A stretch of DNA of 64,000 nucleotides from Amycolatopsis benzoatilytica AK 16/65 (GCF_000383915.1 NZ_KB912942.1:5296367-5360366); one strand, 5' to 3'; positions 26,185 through 35,296 are shown, counted from the first letter of the stretch. A program made the numbers and translations. The notes: generated by a model not told the origin, from the sequence alone.

Positions 26185-28967
26185 ACGCTCTGCTGGCGAA
26201 AACCGGCAATGACGCTGTCCACCCCGCAGCCCGCCGCCTCCTTGCCGAAGTCGCCGCCACGCCGTCGACCCCGGTACGGCTCGTTGTGGTGGCACCAGGC
26301 GGGTACGGCAAGACTGCCTTGCTGGCCGCGCTCGACCGCAGCTACCGCGAAGCAGGCATCGACGCCACCGTCATCGACGACGCCGACCAACTCGGCGACG
26401 AAGACCTCACCCGGCTCACCATGCTCGCGGCCGCCAAAAACGCACCGCTGGTGGTGGCACACCGGCCGAACCCTCGCGGCCAAGCGCTCCGTGGCCTAGG
26501 CGAGACTCTGCTGCTGCCGCCGCTGACGGTCGACGAGGTCGGCAAGCTCGCGAAACAGCTCACCGGCCGCGCCGCAGACGCGGCTGCCCTGCACACCAGC
26601 ACCGGCGGAGTGCCCAGGCTCGTCGAACGGGTCGTGACCGCCCGGCTCGGCGACTTCCGCGCCGAACTCGCCGCGCTCGACGACGACGTGCTGCGCTACC
26701 TCATCGCCGCCGAAGCCGGCGCGGCACGCAACCTGGATTTGCTCTGTTCCTTGCTGAACCGCACACCGGACGAACTGCCCGAAGTCGTCGACGGCACCCG
26801 CGCGACCGGCTTGCTGGACACCGAAGACACTCTGCTGCCCGCCGCGGCCGAGGCAGTCCGGGCGTACGGACCACCGGCCCGGCGGCTGGCCGTGCTGCAA
26901 CAGCTCGTGGAGGTCCAGCTGACGCGCGGCCTGCCGGTGCTGGACCTCGCGACTTCGCTCCTCGACGCGGGCAGCTCCGGCGCTTCCGCCGCAGCCGCGT
27001 TCTCCACCGCGGCCAGCGAGGCACTGGTCAGCGACCCGAAGCTCGCCGCGCGTCTCTTCGAAGCCGCCGCCGACGCTGGCGCCCGCGACGCCGCGACCAC
27101 CGCAGGCTGGGCTCGAGCCGCAGCGCTCTCCGGAGATCTGGACACTGCGCTGCGGCTGGGCGACGGGATGCTGTCCGGCGATGACCCGGAGGCCCGCGCC
27201 GCGGGTGCCGAGATCGCGGCGACGGTCTTGGCCCACCGCGGCGAATTGGCCCGAACCGCTGAGCTCTACCGCTGGGCCGCCGCGACGGACGCCTGGTCCC
27301 GAGTGCAAGCTGCGGCCGCAACTCACCTCGACGATCACCCCACTCCGCCCAGCGGTCAGCACACGACCCCGAGCGCCTTCGGCAACCAGAACCCGAATCT
27401 TCTTGCTCCGGATACGGCGACCAAGCACCCCACGCCGACGAACGTGCACAGCCTCGGCCCAACGCCTGCCGCCGACCACGGCCGCGTCCCCGTCTCGGCC
27501 GGGCACCGGAATGGCAGTACCGCACAGCCTGACGACCAGCGTGCGCCTTCCGCGTCTACCAGCAACCATTCCGCGCCGCAGCGGCCGTCTGTGAGTTCGG
27601 CTCAGCTGCACACCACCGCGTACGGTGCCGCCGAGCACTCGTTTCACACGGCGCACCAGCCAACCGGGGAAACCTACCGCTGGGCCGGTCCCGGCGCGGT
27701 CGAAGCATTCGCCACGGTCGCACTCGTCGGAACCGGCCAGGCGATCAGCGGCCACGGTCACTCCGCTCCGATGCCCGGCGTCGCACCGACGCTGTTCACC
27801 GGCGCGGCTGCCCGGACCGCAAATGGAATCGTGGAATCGGTATCCGGTTGCGGGACCGAGGCGTTGCCGACCTTGGTCGGCGCCGCAGCCATGCTGGAAC
27901 CGGCGGTCGGCGGCGCACCCCTTTCGGACAGCCCGGCCGCCCTTGCCGCCCTTGCCGGCCTGCACGCCGGCGAACTGGCACTCGCCGAGTCCGTCCTGGA
28001 ACGAGCACTGGCCAGCGGCGTCGGCGGCGACCTGCTGACTGTTCGGCACCGGCTGCTTCTCGGCTGGGTAGCGATGACCGGCGGCCACCTCGCCGCCGCG
28101 ACCAGGCATCGCGACGCCGTCGCCGGTGCCAAGCTGGAAGCCCGCGACGAGCTTTTCTTCGCGACGCTGGAACTCGGCCTCGCTCGACGAGCGAGCGACT
28201 TGGTCGGGCTGCAGCAGTCGTGGGAGCGGGCATACCAGGCGTCGATGCGGCAGCAGGTCGATCTGTTTACCCTGCTGCCCTTGGGGGAACTGGCCATCGC
28301 AGCTGCCCGAACCGGTGCCCACGCGAAGCTGTCTCGTCGGCTCGAGCGAGCGCACGCGATGCTGGAACGGCTCGGATATCCTCCATTGTGGACAGTATCG
28401 TTGTCATGGCACGAGCTGCACGCCGCGATCACCACCGAAGACCGCGCGACAGCGGAGAAACAGCTGGCGGCGTTGACCCGATTCGCGGACTGTGGCCGCT
28501 ATCCGGCCGCGCTCGCGCGCGCGGCCGGATGCTGGCTTGCCGTTCTCAGCGGAAGTTTCGACCCCGGAGCGATCTCCGCGGCTGCCGCGGAACTCCACGA
28601 GCTGGACTTGTGCTGGGACGCTTCCCGGCTGGCCGGCCAGGCCGCGATCCGCACTTCGGACCGCAAGGCGATGGTGCAACTGCTGGAAGCGGCGCGACAG
28701 TTCCAAGGCGCGACCGGACGTCTCGAATCCACCGCACCGGCTACTGGCACGGCACCAGGGCTGAGTGCGCTGAGCGAACGCGAACTGGAAGTGGCGCGCC
28801 TGGTCGTCGACGGCCTGACCTACAAACAAGCGGGCAGCAAGCTTTTCATCTCCGGCAAAACTGTCGAACATCACATGGCTCGCATCCGCGGAAAGCTTGG
28901 TGCCGCGGACCGTCGCGAACTGCTCGCGACCCTGCGAGAACTGCTTGCCAAACCGACAGCGCACTGA
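26181..28967 (+). CDS. large LuxR/MalT-type STAND regulator (IniR-like)
   Basis: About 928 residues. N-terminal ATPase with P-loop APGGYGKTALLAAL (~35-48) and a Walker-B-like region VIDDADQL; a helical/TPR-like middle interrupted by a low-complexity His/Thr/Pro-rich insert (~390-520); C-terminal LuxR-type HTH (LSERELEVARLVVDGLTYKQ through SGKTVEHHMARIRGKLGA). The frame is open from a GTG at 26139, but a TTG at 26181, six bases after AAGG and overlapping the hsp70 stop (TTGA), is the more likely start. In mycobacteria the iniBAC operon is governed by a large adjacent regulator of this type, IniR; by position and architecture this is its counterpart (inference). Confidence 0.85.
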   Translation: MNALLAKTGNDAVHPAARRLLAEVAATPSTPVRLVVVAPGGYGKTALLAALDRSYREAGIDATVIDDADQLGDEDLTRLTMLAAAKNAPLVVAHRPNPRGQALRGLGETLLLPPLTVDEVGKLAKQLTGRAADAAALHTSTGGVPRLVERVVTARLGDFRAELAALDDDVLRYLIAAEAGAARNLDLLCSLLNRTPDELPEVVDGTRATGLLDTEDTLLPAAAEAVRAYGPPARRLAVLQQLVEVQLTRGLPVLDLATSLLDAGSSGASAAAAFSTAASEALVSDPKLAARLFEAAADAGARDAATTAGWARAAALSGDLDTALRLGDGMLSGDDPEARAAGAEIAATVLAHRGELARTAELYRWAAATDAWSRVQAAAATHLDDHPTPPSGQHTTPSAFGNQNPNLLAPDTATKHPTPTNVHSLGPTPAADHGRVPVSAGHRNGSTAQPDDQRAPSASTSNHSAPQRPSVSSAQLHTTAYGAAEHSFHTAHQPTGETYRWAGPGAVEAFATVALVGTGQAISGHGHSAPMPGVAPTLFTGAAARTANGIVESVSGCGTEALPTLVGAAAMLEPAVGGAPLSDSPAALAALAGLHAGELALAESVLERALASGVGGDLLTVRHRLLLGWVAMTGGHLAAATRHRDAVAGAKLEARDELFFATLELGLARRASDLVGLQQSWERAYQASMRQQVDLFTLLPLGELAIAAARTGAHAKLSRRLERAHAMLERLGYPPLWTVSLSWHELHAAITTEDRATAEKQLAALTRFADCGRYPAALARAAGCWLAVLSGSFDPGAISAAAAELHELDLCWDASRLAGQAAIRTSDRKAMVQLLEAARQFQGATGRLESTAPATGTAPGLSALSERELEVARLVVDGLTYKQAGSKLFISGKTVEHHMARIRGKLGAADRRELLATLRELLAKPTAH

Positions 28968-28981
28968 ACGCCGCCGCCGGC

Positions 28982-29725
28982 TCAGTCCCGGCTGGGGCCG
29001 AACCGTTCGGTCCGAATCGAGTCCGGCGTGTGCCCCAGTTCCAGCATGAGGTCCGCCGCCGTCTCGACGAACCCGGTTGGCCCGCAGATGTATGTGGTGG
29101 CACCGAATTCGACCGGCCAGGACACGGCGCTCATCGTCGCCAGGTCGACCCGCCGCGGAACTCCGGAATGTCCGGCCGGCAGTTCCCGGGTATAGACGTA
29201 CGTGATGTCCAGCCCCGCATAGGGTTTGCGGAGTTCTTCTGCGTAGTACAGCTCCGCCGGCGTACGCAGCGAATAGAGAAGCCGGAACAATGCCTTGCTG
29301 CCAGCTTGGCGGCGAGCCCGGATCATCGCCATCAGCGGAACGATGCCCGCGCCGCCCGCGATGAGCAGAACTGGAGCCGCGTCCGCCGGTCGCCATACAA
29401 ACCAACCGCCGATCGGGCCGCGGATCTCTACCGGGTCACCGATCGCATACGGACCCGCGAGGTGTTCGGACACTTCGCCGTCCGGCACCCGCTGCACGGT
29501 GAGCTCGATCCGGTCGCCGTTCGGCTGCCCGGCGAGCGAGTAGCTGCGCTGCGCCGTGTATCCGTCCGCAGCGGTGAGTCGAACGTCGACGTGTTGCCCT
29601 GCGAGATGCCCGGGCCAGCCCTCGATGTCGAAGACAAGCGTGCGCGCCGTCGCCGTCTCCTGCCGGACGTCTGCGAGCCGAGCGACACGCCACGCTAGTC
29701 GCCCTGATACCGCTGTTCCCGCCAT
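28982..29725 (-). CDS. flavin reductase / ferredoxin-reductase-like FAD oxidoreductase
   Basis: 247 residues of the FNR fold: FAD-binding RSYSLAGQPNGDRIELTV with the RxYS motif at ~58-61, and NAD(P)-binding LLIAGGAGIVPLMAMIRAR (~120-138), ending CGPTGFVETAADLMLELG and a C-terminal RTERFGPS. It lacks a 2Fe-2S domain. It overlaps the Moco enzyme gene by 31 bases and probably passes electrons to it, as in the sulfite-oxidase-like/FNR gene pairs of actinobacteria (context inference). Convergent with the LuxR-type gene, 14 bases apart. Confidence 0.9.
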   Translation of the reverse strand: MAGTAVSGRLAWRVARLADVRQETATARTLVFDIEGWPGHLAGQHVDVRLTAADGYTAQRSYSLAGQPNGDRIELTVQRVPDGEVSEHLAGPYAIGDPVEIRGPIGGWFVWRPADAAPVLLIAGGAGIVPLMAMIRARRQAGSKALFRLLYSLRTPAELYYAEELRKPYAGLDITYVYTRELPAGHSGVPRRVDLATMSAVSWPVEFGATTYICGPTGFVETAADLMLELGHTPDSIRTERFGPSRD

Positions 29726-30294
29726 GGATCTCCGTAATCGTGGTAGCCGACCTTCTCCCAGAAGCCCGGTTCATCTTTCGTGGCGAGCCGCAGCTCGCGT
29801 ACCCACTTCGCCGATTTCCACAGGTAGAGGTGCGGAACCAACAAACGCGCCGGCCCTCCGTGTTCCGGAGTGAGGGGCTTGCCGTCGTATTCGTACGCGA
29901 TCCAAGCCTGGCCGTCGAGCAGGTCGGCGAGGGGAAGATTCGTGGTGTAGCCGCCGTAGGAATGCGCCATCAGGTAGTCGGCGCGAGTTTCGAGGTCACC
30001 GATCAGCGCGTCCACCGGAACACCACGCCAGCGCGTGTCCAATTTGGACCACTGAGTCACGCAGTGAAGATCTGTTGTGATCTTCTCGCTCGGCAGGTCC
30101 ATCAGCTCACGCCAGGACCACGAACGGCGCTCACCGCTTTCCGCCACGACCGCGAATTCCCACCGATCCGTGCTGACCCGCGGCGTCGGCCCGGCCGACA
30201 GCACCGGGAAGTCTTCGGCCAGGTACTGCCCCGGCGGCAGGCGCGGGTTGGCACCGCGCTCGCGCCCGGTGAAACCTGGCGTGACAACCCCCAT
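29695..30294 (-). CDS. sulfite-oxidase-like molybdopterin oxidoreductase
   Basis: 199 residues, only the Moco domain (SUOX/MsrP family). The motif TTDLHCVTQWSKLDTRWRGV contains the Cys that ligates molybdenum (near residue 83). Later YTTNLPLADLLDGQAWIAYE and GGPARLLVPHLYLWKSAKWV are family-typical. No dimerisation domain, heme domain or Tat signal is present, so it should be cytoplasmic, with electrons exchanged with the overlapping FAD reductase. ATG at 30294 preceded by GGAAGGAG. Substrate unknown. Confidence 0.92.
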   Translation of the reverse strand: MGVVTPGFTGRERGANPRLPPGQYLAEDFPVLSAGPTPRVSTDRWEFAVVAESGERRSWSWRELMDLPSEKITTDLHCVTQWSKLDTRWRGVPVDALIGDLETRADYLMAHSYGGYTTNLPLADLLDGQAWIAYEYDGKPLTPEHGGPARLLVPHLYLWKSAKWVRELRLATKDEPGFWEKVGYHDYGDPWREQRYQGD

Positions 30295-30328
30295 CGCTCT
30301 CCTTCCGATACCCCAGCCAGCTGCGAGG

Positions 30329-30952
30329 CTACCCGCGCACCTGCAGGCCAAGCGATGTGACGAGCACAGCGGCCTGATCGGGCGACACAATCGCACCGGT
30401 CAGCACCGCACGGGTCAGATCCAGCGCCGACAGGTCGCTCCCGCGCAGCTCGGCACGCGCGATGTTGATGTCCTGCAGGTCCGCCCCGGACAGGTCCACA
30501 TCGGCGAACACCGCGCCGGAGCAGTTCGCCTTGGCCAGGTCTGCCTCGCGCATCCGAACGCCCTGGAACGTGACTCCACGCAGGTCCGCCCCGGACAGTC
30601 CAACGAATGACCAGTCGCCGCCCGTCACTCGCAACGGGCGAAGATCGCATTCCTGGAATCGGCTGCCGACCAGCTTGCACCCGGTGAACTCGGCGTCGAA
30701 CAGGTTGCATCGCTTGAACTCGCATCCGGTGAATGCCGAGTCGGTGTGCCGGGAGGCGTTGAACTGCACGTTGCCGAAGACACAGTCCAGGAACGTGACG
30801 CCGCGGGTGACCGCCTCGGTGAGGTCGACCTGATGGAACTCGCAGCGCACGAACCGGCGCGACACGAACTCTTCCGCGTACCAGTCTTCCTTCCGGTAAG
30901 TGCGGCCTTCGACCGTCTCGACGCTGGCCGGTTCCTGGTCGTGCTCAGACAT
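30329..30952 (-). CDS. pentapeptide-repeat protein
   Basis: 207 residues; the ATG at 30952 is chosen because upstream codons are not conserved-looking. From ~30 to ~195 nearly every fifth residue is Phe or Leu in A(D/N)LXX units (FVRCEFHQVDL, FTGCEFKRCNLFDAEF, LSGADLRGVTF, LSGADLQDINI), folding into a right-handed quadrilateral beta-helix. Some relatives mimic DNA and protect gyrase (MfpA/Qnr), but this one has no clear diagnostic feature, and its role is unknown. It lies 34 bases upstream of the Moco gene on the same strand. Confidence 0.88.
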   Translation of the reverse strand: MSEHDQEPASVETVEGRTYRKEDWYAEEFVSRRFVRCEFHQVDLTEAVTRGVTFLDCVFGNVQFNASRHTDSAFTGCEFKRCNLFDAEFTGCKLVGSRFQECDLRPLRVTGGDWSFVGLSGADLRGVTFQGVRMREADLAKANCSGAVFADVDLSGADLQDINIARAELRGSDLSALDLTRAVLTGAIVSPDQAAVLVTSLGLQVRG

Positions 30953-31161
30953 TCGCCCAGCGTAGTTCGACCATGCCGAACCGGACACCGTCCGTGGCCG
31001 CTCTCCTGCCGGACTCCACCCGGTGGCCAGGATCACCGCGGCCCGACAGGATGCCGTACCGCTGGCGAACTGCTGTCTGAGTGGCCGACCGCCCCCTCTC
31101 CGCAACGCTGCTCAGGCCACAGCGAGGAGCGCTCGCCGCGACCGCGCCATACGATGGCTGG

Positions 31162-32490
31162 ATGAGCGAAGGCCGGTGGTTCGATGCCTGGCTGCCTTGG
31201 CCCGAACTGTCGGGCCTGGCTGCCGCGGGGCGAGCACTGCTGCCCGCAGTACCCGCGACCCCGGCCGCGCTCGCCCGGACCGTCACCGAACAACTGGTCG
31301 GCCGACGCCTCGCGACGACGGTGCAGGGCTACGAGGTCGGCCTGACCCTCACCGAACTCGACTATCCGGCTGACTCTCTTCGACTCGCCACGGGCAGAGT
31401 CGGTGATGTCCGCATCGTCGCGGAGGACATCGACTGGCCGGTCCCCGGCACTTCGGCGGGCCCCGCTCAGCCCACTGTCGACGGCCCTGACGGCCCTTCC
31501 GCCTCGAGGGGCTCGGCGCGAACTGGAACGGCCGGAGCAACGTCGCGCGCACGTGGTGAAACGACGGGCCCGCCCACCGCGGACACCTCGCACGTGGCTG
31601 TTCGGGGCGACTCCCGCGTTCGCGCTGGAACTCCCCGCCCAGCCGGCCCTCCGGACAACGCGCAGCTCGCACCCGGCCACAACGGGCAGCCAGACTCCAC
31701 CGGCCGCCGCCCCGCCGAGGGGCCGACCGTCCGACGGGAAAACGCCGGAGCGCCGGGTTCTGCTCAGCCTGCACCCGACCGCCCGTCTGGCAAGAGCGCG
31801 ACGGCTGGGGAGCGGAACGCCACGACTGCGCCTGGGGCACCGAACGCGCGATCACGCGAAGTCGCGCAGCCGACCTCACGACGCGATCCGGAATCTTTGC
31901 GCACTGAGCGTGAAGCCAGCTCCACGCAGCCGCCAACAGCCGGGAAACCCGCTCGGCAAGCCGTCGACCGCATTCCGCTGCGTCGCGTAACCGTGTTCGC
32001 CAGAGACGTGCGGCTTCGCGGATTGCCTTCACCAGCGGCGATTCCCGCCTCTGTCGAACTCGACATAGAAGTGAGCGGAACCGTGGTGCGGGATCGGGTC
32101 GCCACCGCTCGCCCGGACCTGATCGCGACCCCGCACTCGGACGGCTTCCGGGTGCGGTGGCGGAAACATCCGCACTGGGGCTATTTGGCACTCGCCGCGG
32201 ACATCGAAGACTCAGCAGTGGTACTGACCCCCACCGAGCTCCACATCGGACGGTGGACGAGGCGTCCGCCGAAACGGATCCAGCCGATTGTGCTGCCGTT
32301 GCCAGATCTGCCGAAAGGCCTGCGGCTGACCGGAATCCGGCCAGACGAGGACGAGCTGACACTGACGATCGCAGCCGACGAATGGCCCGGCAGACTCGCC
32401 CGGATTCCCTTGCCGGACTTGCTGAGCTGGCTGACGACGGCGGCAATGACGTTGACGCTTCCCGGATTCGGAACACGGTCCCTCCCCTGA
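31162..32490 (+). CDS. uncharacterised protein with split beta-rich domain (possibly LmeA/DUF2993-like)
   Basis: 442 residues from the ATG at 31162; upstream codons of the open frame (from 31081) look non-coding. Residues ~1-90 and ~290-442 look folded and beta-rich (for example LRRVTVFARDVRLRGLPSPA, IPASVELDIEVSGTVVRDRV, LPKGLRLTGIRPDEDELTLT). Between them is a ~190-residue Pro/Thr/Arg-rich disordered stretch. The pattern recalls LmeA/DUF2993 lipid-binding proteins interrupted by a linker, but no signal peptide is evident, so this is a weak guess. It is followed after 47 bases by the IS21 element. Confidence 0.6.
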   Translation: MSEGRWFDAWLPWPELSGLAAAGRALLPAVPATPAALARTVTEQLVGRRLATTVQGYEVGLTLTELDYPADSLRLATGRVGDVRIVAEDIDWPVPGTSAGPAQPTVDGPDGPSASRGSARTGTAGATSRARGETTGPPTADTSHVAVRGDSRVRAGTPRPAGPPDNAQLAPGHNGQPDSTGRRPAEGPTVRRENAGAPGSAQPAPDRPSGKSATAGERNATTAPGAPNARSREVAQPTSRRDPESLRTEREASSTQPPTAGKPARQAVDRIPLRRVTVFARDVRLRGLPSPAAIPASVELDIEVSGTVVRDRVATARPDLIATPHSDGFRVRWRKHPHWGYLALAADIEDSAVVLTPTELHIGRWTRRPPKRIQPIVLPLPDLPKGLRLTGIRPDEDELTLTIAADEWPGRLARIPLPDLLSWLTTAAMTLTLPGFGTRSLP

Positions 32491-32537
32491 ACCGGCAGCG
32501 GTGCCCACCGGACCCCTCGGGCCCGTCTCATGAGCAC

Positions 32538-32590
32538 TGATGGTGCTCTCTGAATAGGGCCAGTCCTGCTCTCTGAAATTCCCCAGCTGG
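32538..32590 (+). repeat. IS21 left inverted repeat (IRL)
   Basis: Pairs with the right end at 35245-35296 across ~52 bases with about ten mismatches; shared core GGGCCAGTCCTGCTCTC. Two internal GCTCTCTGAA motifs at 32545 and 32568 are probable IstA-binding sites. Confidence 0.85.
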
Positions 32591-32680
32591 GGTGTCCTGT
32601 CGGCGCGTCGTTTGCGCTGGTCAGCGGCCTCGGGGTGACGGTTTCGGTGTTGATCACCGTGATCGTGACCGGAGGCGTGG

Positions 32681-34036
32681 ATGCTCACTCTGGAGGAAGA
32701 CGTGGAGGCGCAGGCGCTGCGTGCTCAAGGCTGGTCGGTCTCGGCGATCGCGCGACATCTCGGACGCGACCGCAAGACGATCCGCCGCTACCTGGCCGGC
32801 GAGGTGGTGCCGGGCAAGCGACGGCCAGCGGGGCCGGACCCGTTCGAGCCGTTCCTCGGCTACTGCCGCGCCCGGCTGGCCGACGACCCGCACTTGTGGG
32901 CGGCGACGCTGCTGGACGAGGTCACCGAGCTCGGCTACCAAGGCGGCTACTCGACGTTCACCCGGGCGCTGCGCCGCTATCAGCTGCGCCCGCACTGCGA
33001 GCCTTGCCAGGTGTCCCGCGGCCGGGACGTCGCGATCATCACCCACCCGCCGGGCGAGGAAACCCAGTGGGACTGGCTCGAGCTGCCGGACCCACCGGCG
33101 AGCTGGGGCGCCGGGAAGCAGGCACATCTGCTGGTCGGCGCGCTGGCGCACTCGAGCAAGTGGCGCGGCGTCCTGGCCGATGCCGAGGACTTCCCGCACC
33201 TGGTCGAGGCCCTCGACGCGGTGGTCCGGCGCCTGGGCGGGGTGACCCAGGTCTGGCGCTTCGACCGGATGGCCACGGTCTGCCACCCCGCCTCAGGCCG
33301 GATCACGCCCGCATTTTCCCAGGTCGCGAAGCATTACGGGGTCCGGTCGGTGACGTGTCCGCCGCGGCGCGGGAACCGCAAGGGTGTGGTCGAGAAGGCC
33401 AACCACTCGGCCGCGCAACGCTGGTGGCGCACCCTCGGCGATGACGTCACGATCGCCGAGGCGCAGGCCGGGCTGGATCGTCTCGCGGCCAAGCTCGATA
33501 GCCGCCGCCGGGTCCTCGACGGTGAGCGCACCACGGTCGCCGGCCTGGCCGCGGCCGAGCGGCTGCACGCCCTGCCGCTGGTCGCGTTCCCGGCCGAGTT
33601 CGACCTCGGCCGGATCGTCACGCCGCAGGCGCTGGTTTCCTTTCGCGGCAACTCCTATTCCGTCCCGCCCGGGCTGGGCGGCGCGCAGGTTCAGGTCCGT
33701 CACCGGCTCGGCGCGGACGTGCTGCGGATCGTCACCGAGGGCGGCGCGACGGTCGCGGTCCACCACCGCGCCCCGGACGGGGCCGGCCGGGTCGTCCGCG
33801 ACGACGGGCACGTGATCGCGCTCGAACACGCCGCGATGGGCGCGTTCAGCACCGATCGGCCCTGCACCCACAAGACGCGCCGGCCGCCGTCGGCGGCGGC
33901 GTTGGCCGAAGCAGCACGACTGCGCGGCCTGCCCGCGACGGGGCCCGCGGCCCACGTCGTGATCGACCTGGCCACCTACGCCGCCACCGCGGCGAAGCTG
34001 GGCAGCGCACCCACCTATGAGTCCAAGGAGGACTGA
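32681..34036 (+). CDS. istA: IS21 family transposase IstA
   Basis: 451 residues. N-terminal HTH (VSAIARHLGRDRKTIRRYLAG, ~20-40), then the DDE integrase core: Asp in QWDWLE (~residue 128), Asp in WRFDRMATV (~192) and Glu in RKGVVEKANH (~235), followed by the beta-barrel Mu-type C-terminal domain (VSFRGNSYSVPP). It catalyses strand transfer together with IstB. It runs from just inside the left end to four bases before the likely TTG start of istB. Confidence 0.95.
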   Translation: MLTLEEDVEAQALRAQGWSVSAIARHLGRDRKTIRRYLAGEVVPGKRRPAGPDPFEPFLGYCRARLADDPHLWAATLLDEVTELGYQGGYSTFTRALRRYQLRPHCEPCQVSRGRDVAIITHPPGEETQWDWLELPDPPASWGAGKQAHLLVGALAHSSKWRGVLADAEDFPHLVEALDAVVRRLGGVTQVWRFDRMATVCHPASGRITPAFSQVAKHYGVRSVTCPPRRGNRKGVVEKANHSAAQRWWRTLGDDVTIAEAQAGLDRLAAKLDSRRRVLDGERTTVAGLAAAERLHALPLVAFPAEFDLGRIVTPQALVSFRGNSYSVPPGLGGAQVQVRHRLGADVLRIVTEGGATVAVHHRAPDGAGRVVRDDGHVIALEHAAMGAFSTDRPCTHKTRRPPSAAALAEAARLRGLPATGPAAHVVIDLATYAATAAKLGSAPTYESKED

Positions 34037-34040
34037 TCAC

Positions 34041-34856
34041 TTGTCCGGAAACCGTTCAGGGCCACAGATGAGCGAGGCCCGCCGCTATCAGCAACTCCGC
34101 TCGCACTTCTCCTACCTCAAGCTCGACAACGCCGCCGAAGCCCTGCCCCGCATCCTCGACCAGGCCCGCGCGGAGAACCTGTCGATGACCGCGGCGCTGG
34201 AGAGGCTGCTGGAAATCGAGGTCAACGCCACCGAAGAACGCCGCCTCGCCGGCCGGTTGCGGTTCGCCTGCCTCCCGGATCCCTGGACTCTGGCGGACTT
34301 CGACTTCGCCGCCCAACCCGGCGTCGACGAGAAACTCATCCGCGACCTGGCGACGCTGCGGTTCCTCGACGACGCCTCCAACGTGTTGTTCGTCGGGCCG
34401 CCCGGAGTCGGAAAGACCATGCTCGCCACAGCACTCGCGCGCGGCACGGCCGAAGCCGGCAACCGGGTCTACTTCACCACCGCAGCCGACCTCGCCGCCC
34501 GCTGCCACAAGGCCGCGGTCGAAGGACGCTGGGCCACCTGCATGCGGTTCTTCGCCGGACCGAAACTGCTCGTGATCGACGAGCTCGGCTATCTCCCACT
34601 GCCCGGCGACGGGGCCTCAGCGTTGTTCCAGGTGATCAACCAGCGTTACCTCAAGTCGAGCACGATCCTGACGACAAACGTCGGGATCGCTGACTGGGCA
34701 ACGGCTTTCGGAGACGCGACCGTCGCCGCAGCGATGCTGGACCGGCTGCTGCACCGCGCGACCGTCGTCGGTATCGACGGCCCCTCCTATCGACTCCGCT
34801 CACATCAGTCCACATCGGACAAGCTGCGCAAGGCGGTGAACGCACATGTCTCCTGA
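34041..34856 (+). CDS. istB: IS21 transposition helper ATPase IstB
   Basis: 271 residues from the TTG at 34041, nine bases after a strong AAGGAGG; an ATG at 34017 overlaps istA and another at 34068 is also possible. AAA+ motifs: Walker A FVGPPGVGKTMLATAL, Walker B LLVIDELGYLPL, sensor STILTTNVGIADWA, and the typical N-terminal helix LRSHFSYLKLDNAAEALPR. It oligomerises on target DNA and activates IstA. Confidence 0.95.
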   Translation: MSGNRSGPQMSEARRYQQLRSHFSYLKLDNAAEALPRILDQARAENLSMTAALERLLEIEVNATEERRLAGRLRFACLPDPWTLADFDFAAQPGVDEKLIRDLATLRFLDDASNVLFVGPPGVGKTMLATALARGTAEAGNRVYFTTAADLAARCHKAAVEGRWATCMRFFAGPKLLVIDELGYLPLPGDGASALFQVINQRYLKSSTILTTNVGIADWATAFGDATVAAAMLDRLLHRATVVGIDGPSYRLRSHQSTSDKLRKAVNAHVS

Positions 34857-35223
34857 CCCACACGACCCGAACTACAACGCGACCCGCAAGACCTGCCCGA
34901 TCTGCTGGGAAGCGTTCGTCGCCACCGGCCGGCAAGCCAAGACCCGGCTCTACTGCTCGCGCCAGTGCAAACGCACCGCAGCCGCCCGACGGGAGGTCGA
35001 ACGCACCACACCCGTCTCAGTCACCGCCAGGTCCTTCGGGACACCGCCTCCGGCGGCGCCCCCGCTGGCGCCTGCAGTGCCCCTGCCGCACATCGCGGCC
35101 CAGCGGGACTGCCCGCACTGCGGCGGCCCGGTCACCATCGTCGCGCTGCTCACCACACCCGAAGCCGCACGCCCGCAGATGCCCGTCGCGGCACCCGACG
35201 GAGTGATCCCGCTCCGCCGCTGA
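34846..35223 (+). CDS. IS21 passenger: small double zinc-ribbon protein
   Basis: 125 residues, overlapping the istB 3' end by 11 bases. It has two cysteine clusters: CPIC...YCSRQCK (residues ~17-44) and CPHCGG (~87-92), separated by a proline-rich linker. It resembles small zinc-binding DNA-associated proteins, but I do not recognise a named family. Because it lies within the IS ends and is coupled to istB, it moves with the element; it may adjust transposition or be a passenger. Confidence 0.7.
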   Translation: MSPDPHDPNYNATRKTCPICWEAFVATGRQAKTRLYCSRQCKRTAAARREVERTTPVSVTARSFGTPPPAAPPLAPAVPLPHIAAQRDCPHCGGPVTIVALLTTPEAARPQMPVAAPDGVIPLRR

Positions 35224-35244
35224 CACCGGCTACGCTGCACTCCT

Positions 35245-35296
35245 CAGCTGGCCCATTTCGGAGAGCAGGACTGGCCCATCTCGGCGAGCGCCATCA
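35245..35296 (-). repeat. IS21 right inverted repeat (IRR)
   Basis: Complement of the left end; begins 22 bases after the passenger stop codon and ends at the GCAC target duplication. Confidence 0.85.

Larger units (their letters stand above)
32538..35296 (+). mobile_element. complete IS21-family insertion sequence with 4-bp target duplication
   Basis: 2,759 bp. Both ends carry ~52-bp imperfect inverted repeats starting TGATGG(T/C)GCTC. Identical GCAC tetramers at 32534-32537 and 35297-35300 are the target-site duplication. Inside are istA, istB and a third small ORF. Each end contains two copies of a GCTCTC(T/C)GAA-type motif about 23 bp apart, the expected transposase-binding multiple repeats of IS21. 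All genes are open, so the element may be active. Confidence 0.92.

Noticed and set aside
26496..28355. 619-codon minus-strand frame opposite the LuxR-type gene
   Set aside because: Gly/Arg/Gln-rich shadow; the plus strand encodes a clear ATPase and HTH.
30329..30952. Pentapeptide-repeat protein as a fluoroquinolone-resistance (MfpA/Qnr) gene
   Set aside because: Repeat structure alone is not diagnostic and no gyrase-related context is present.
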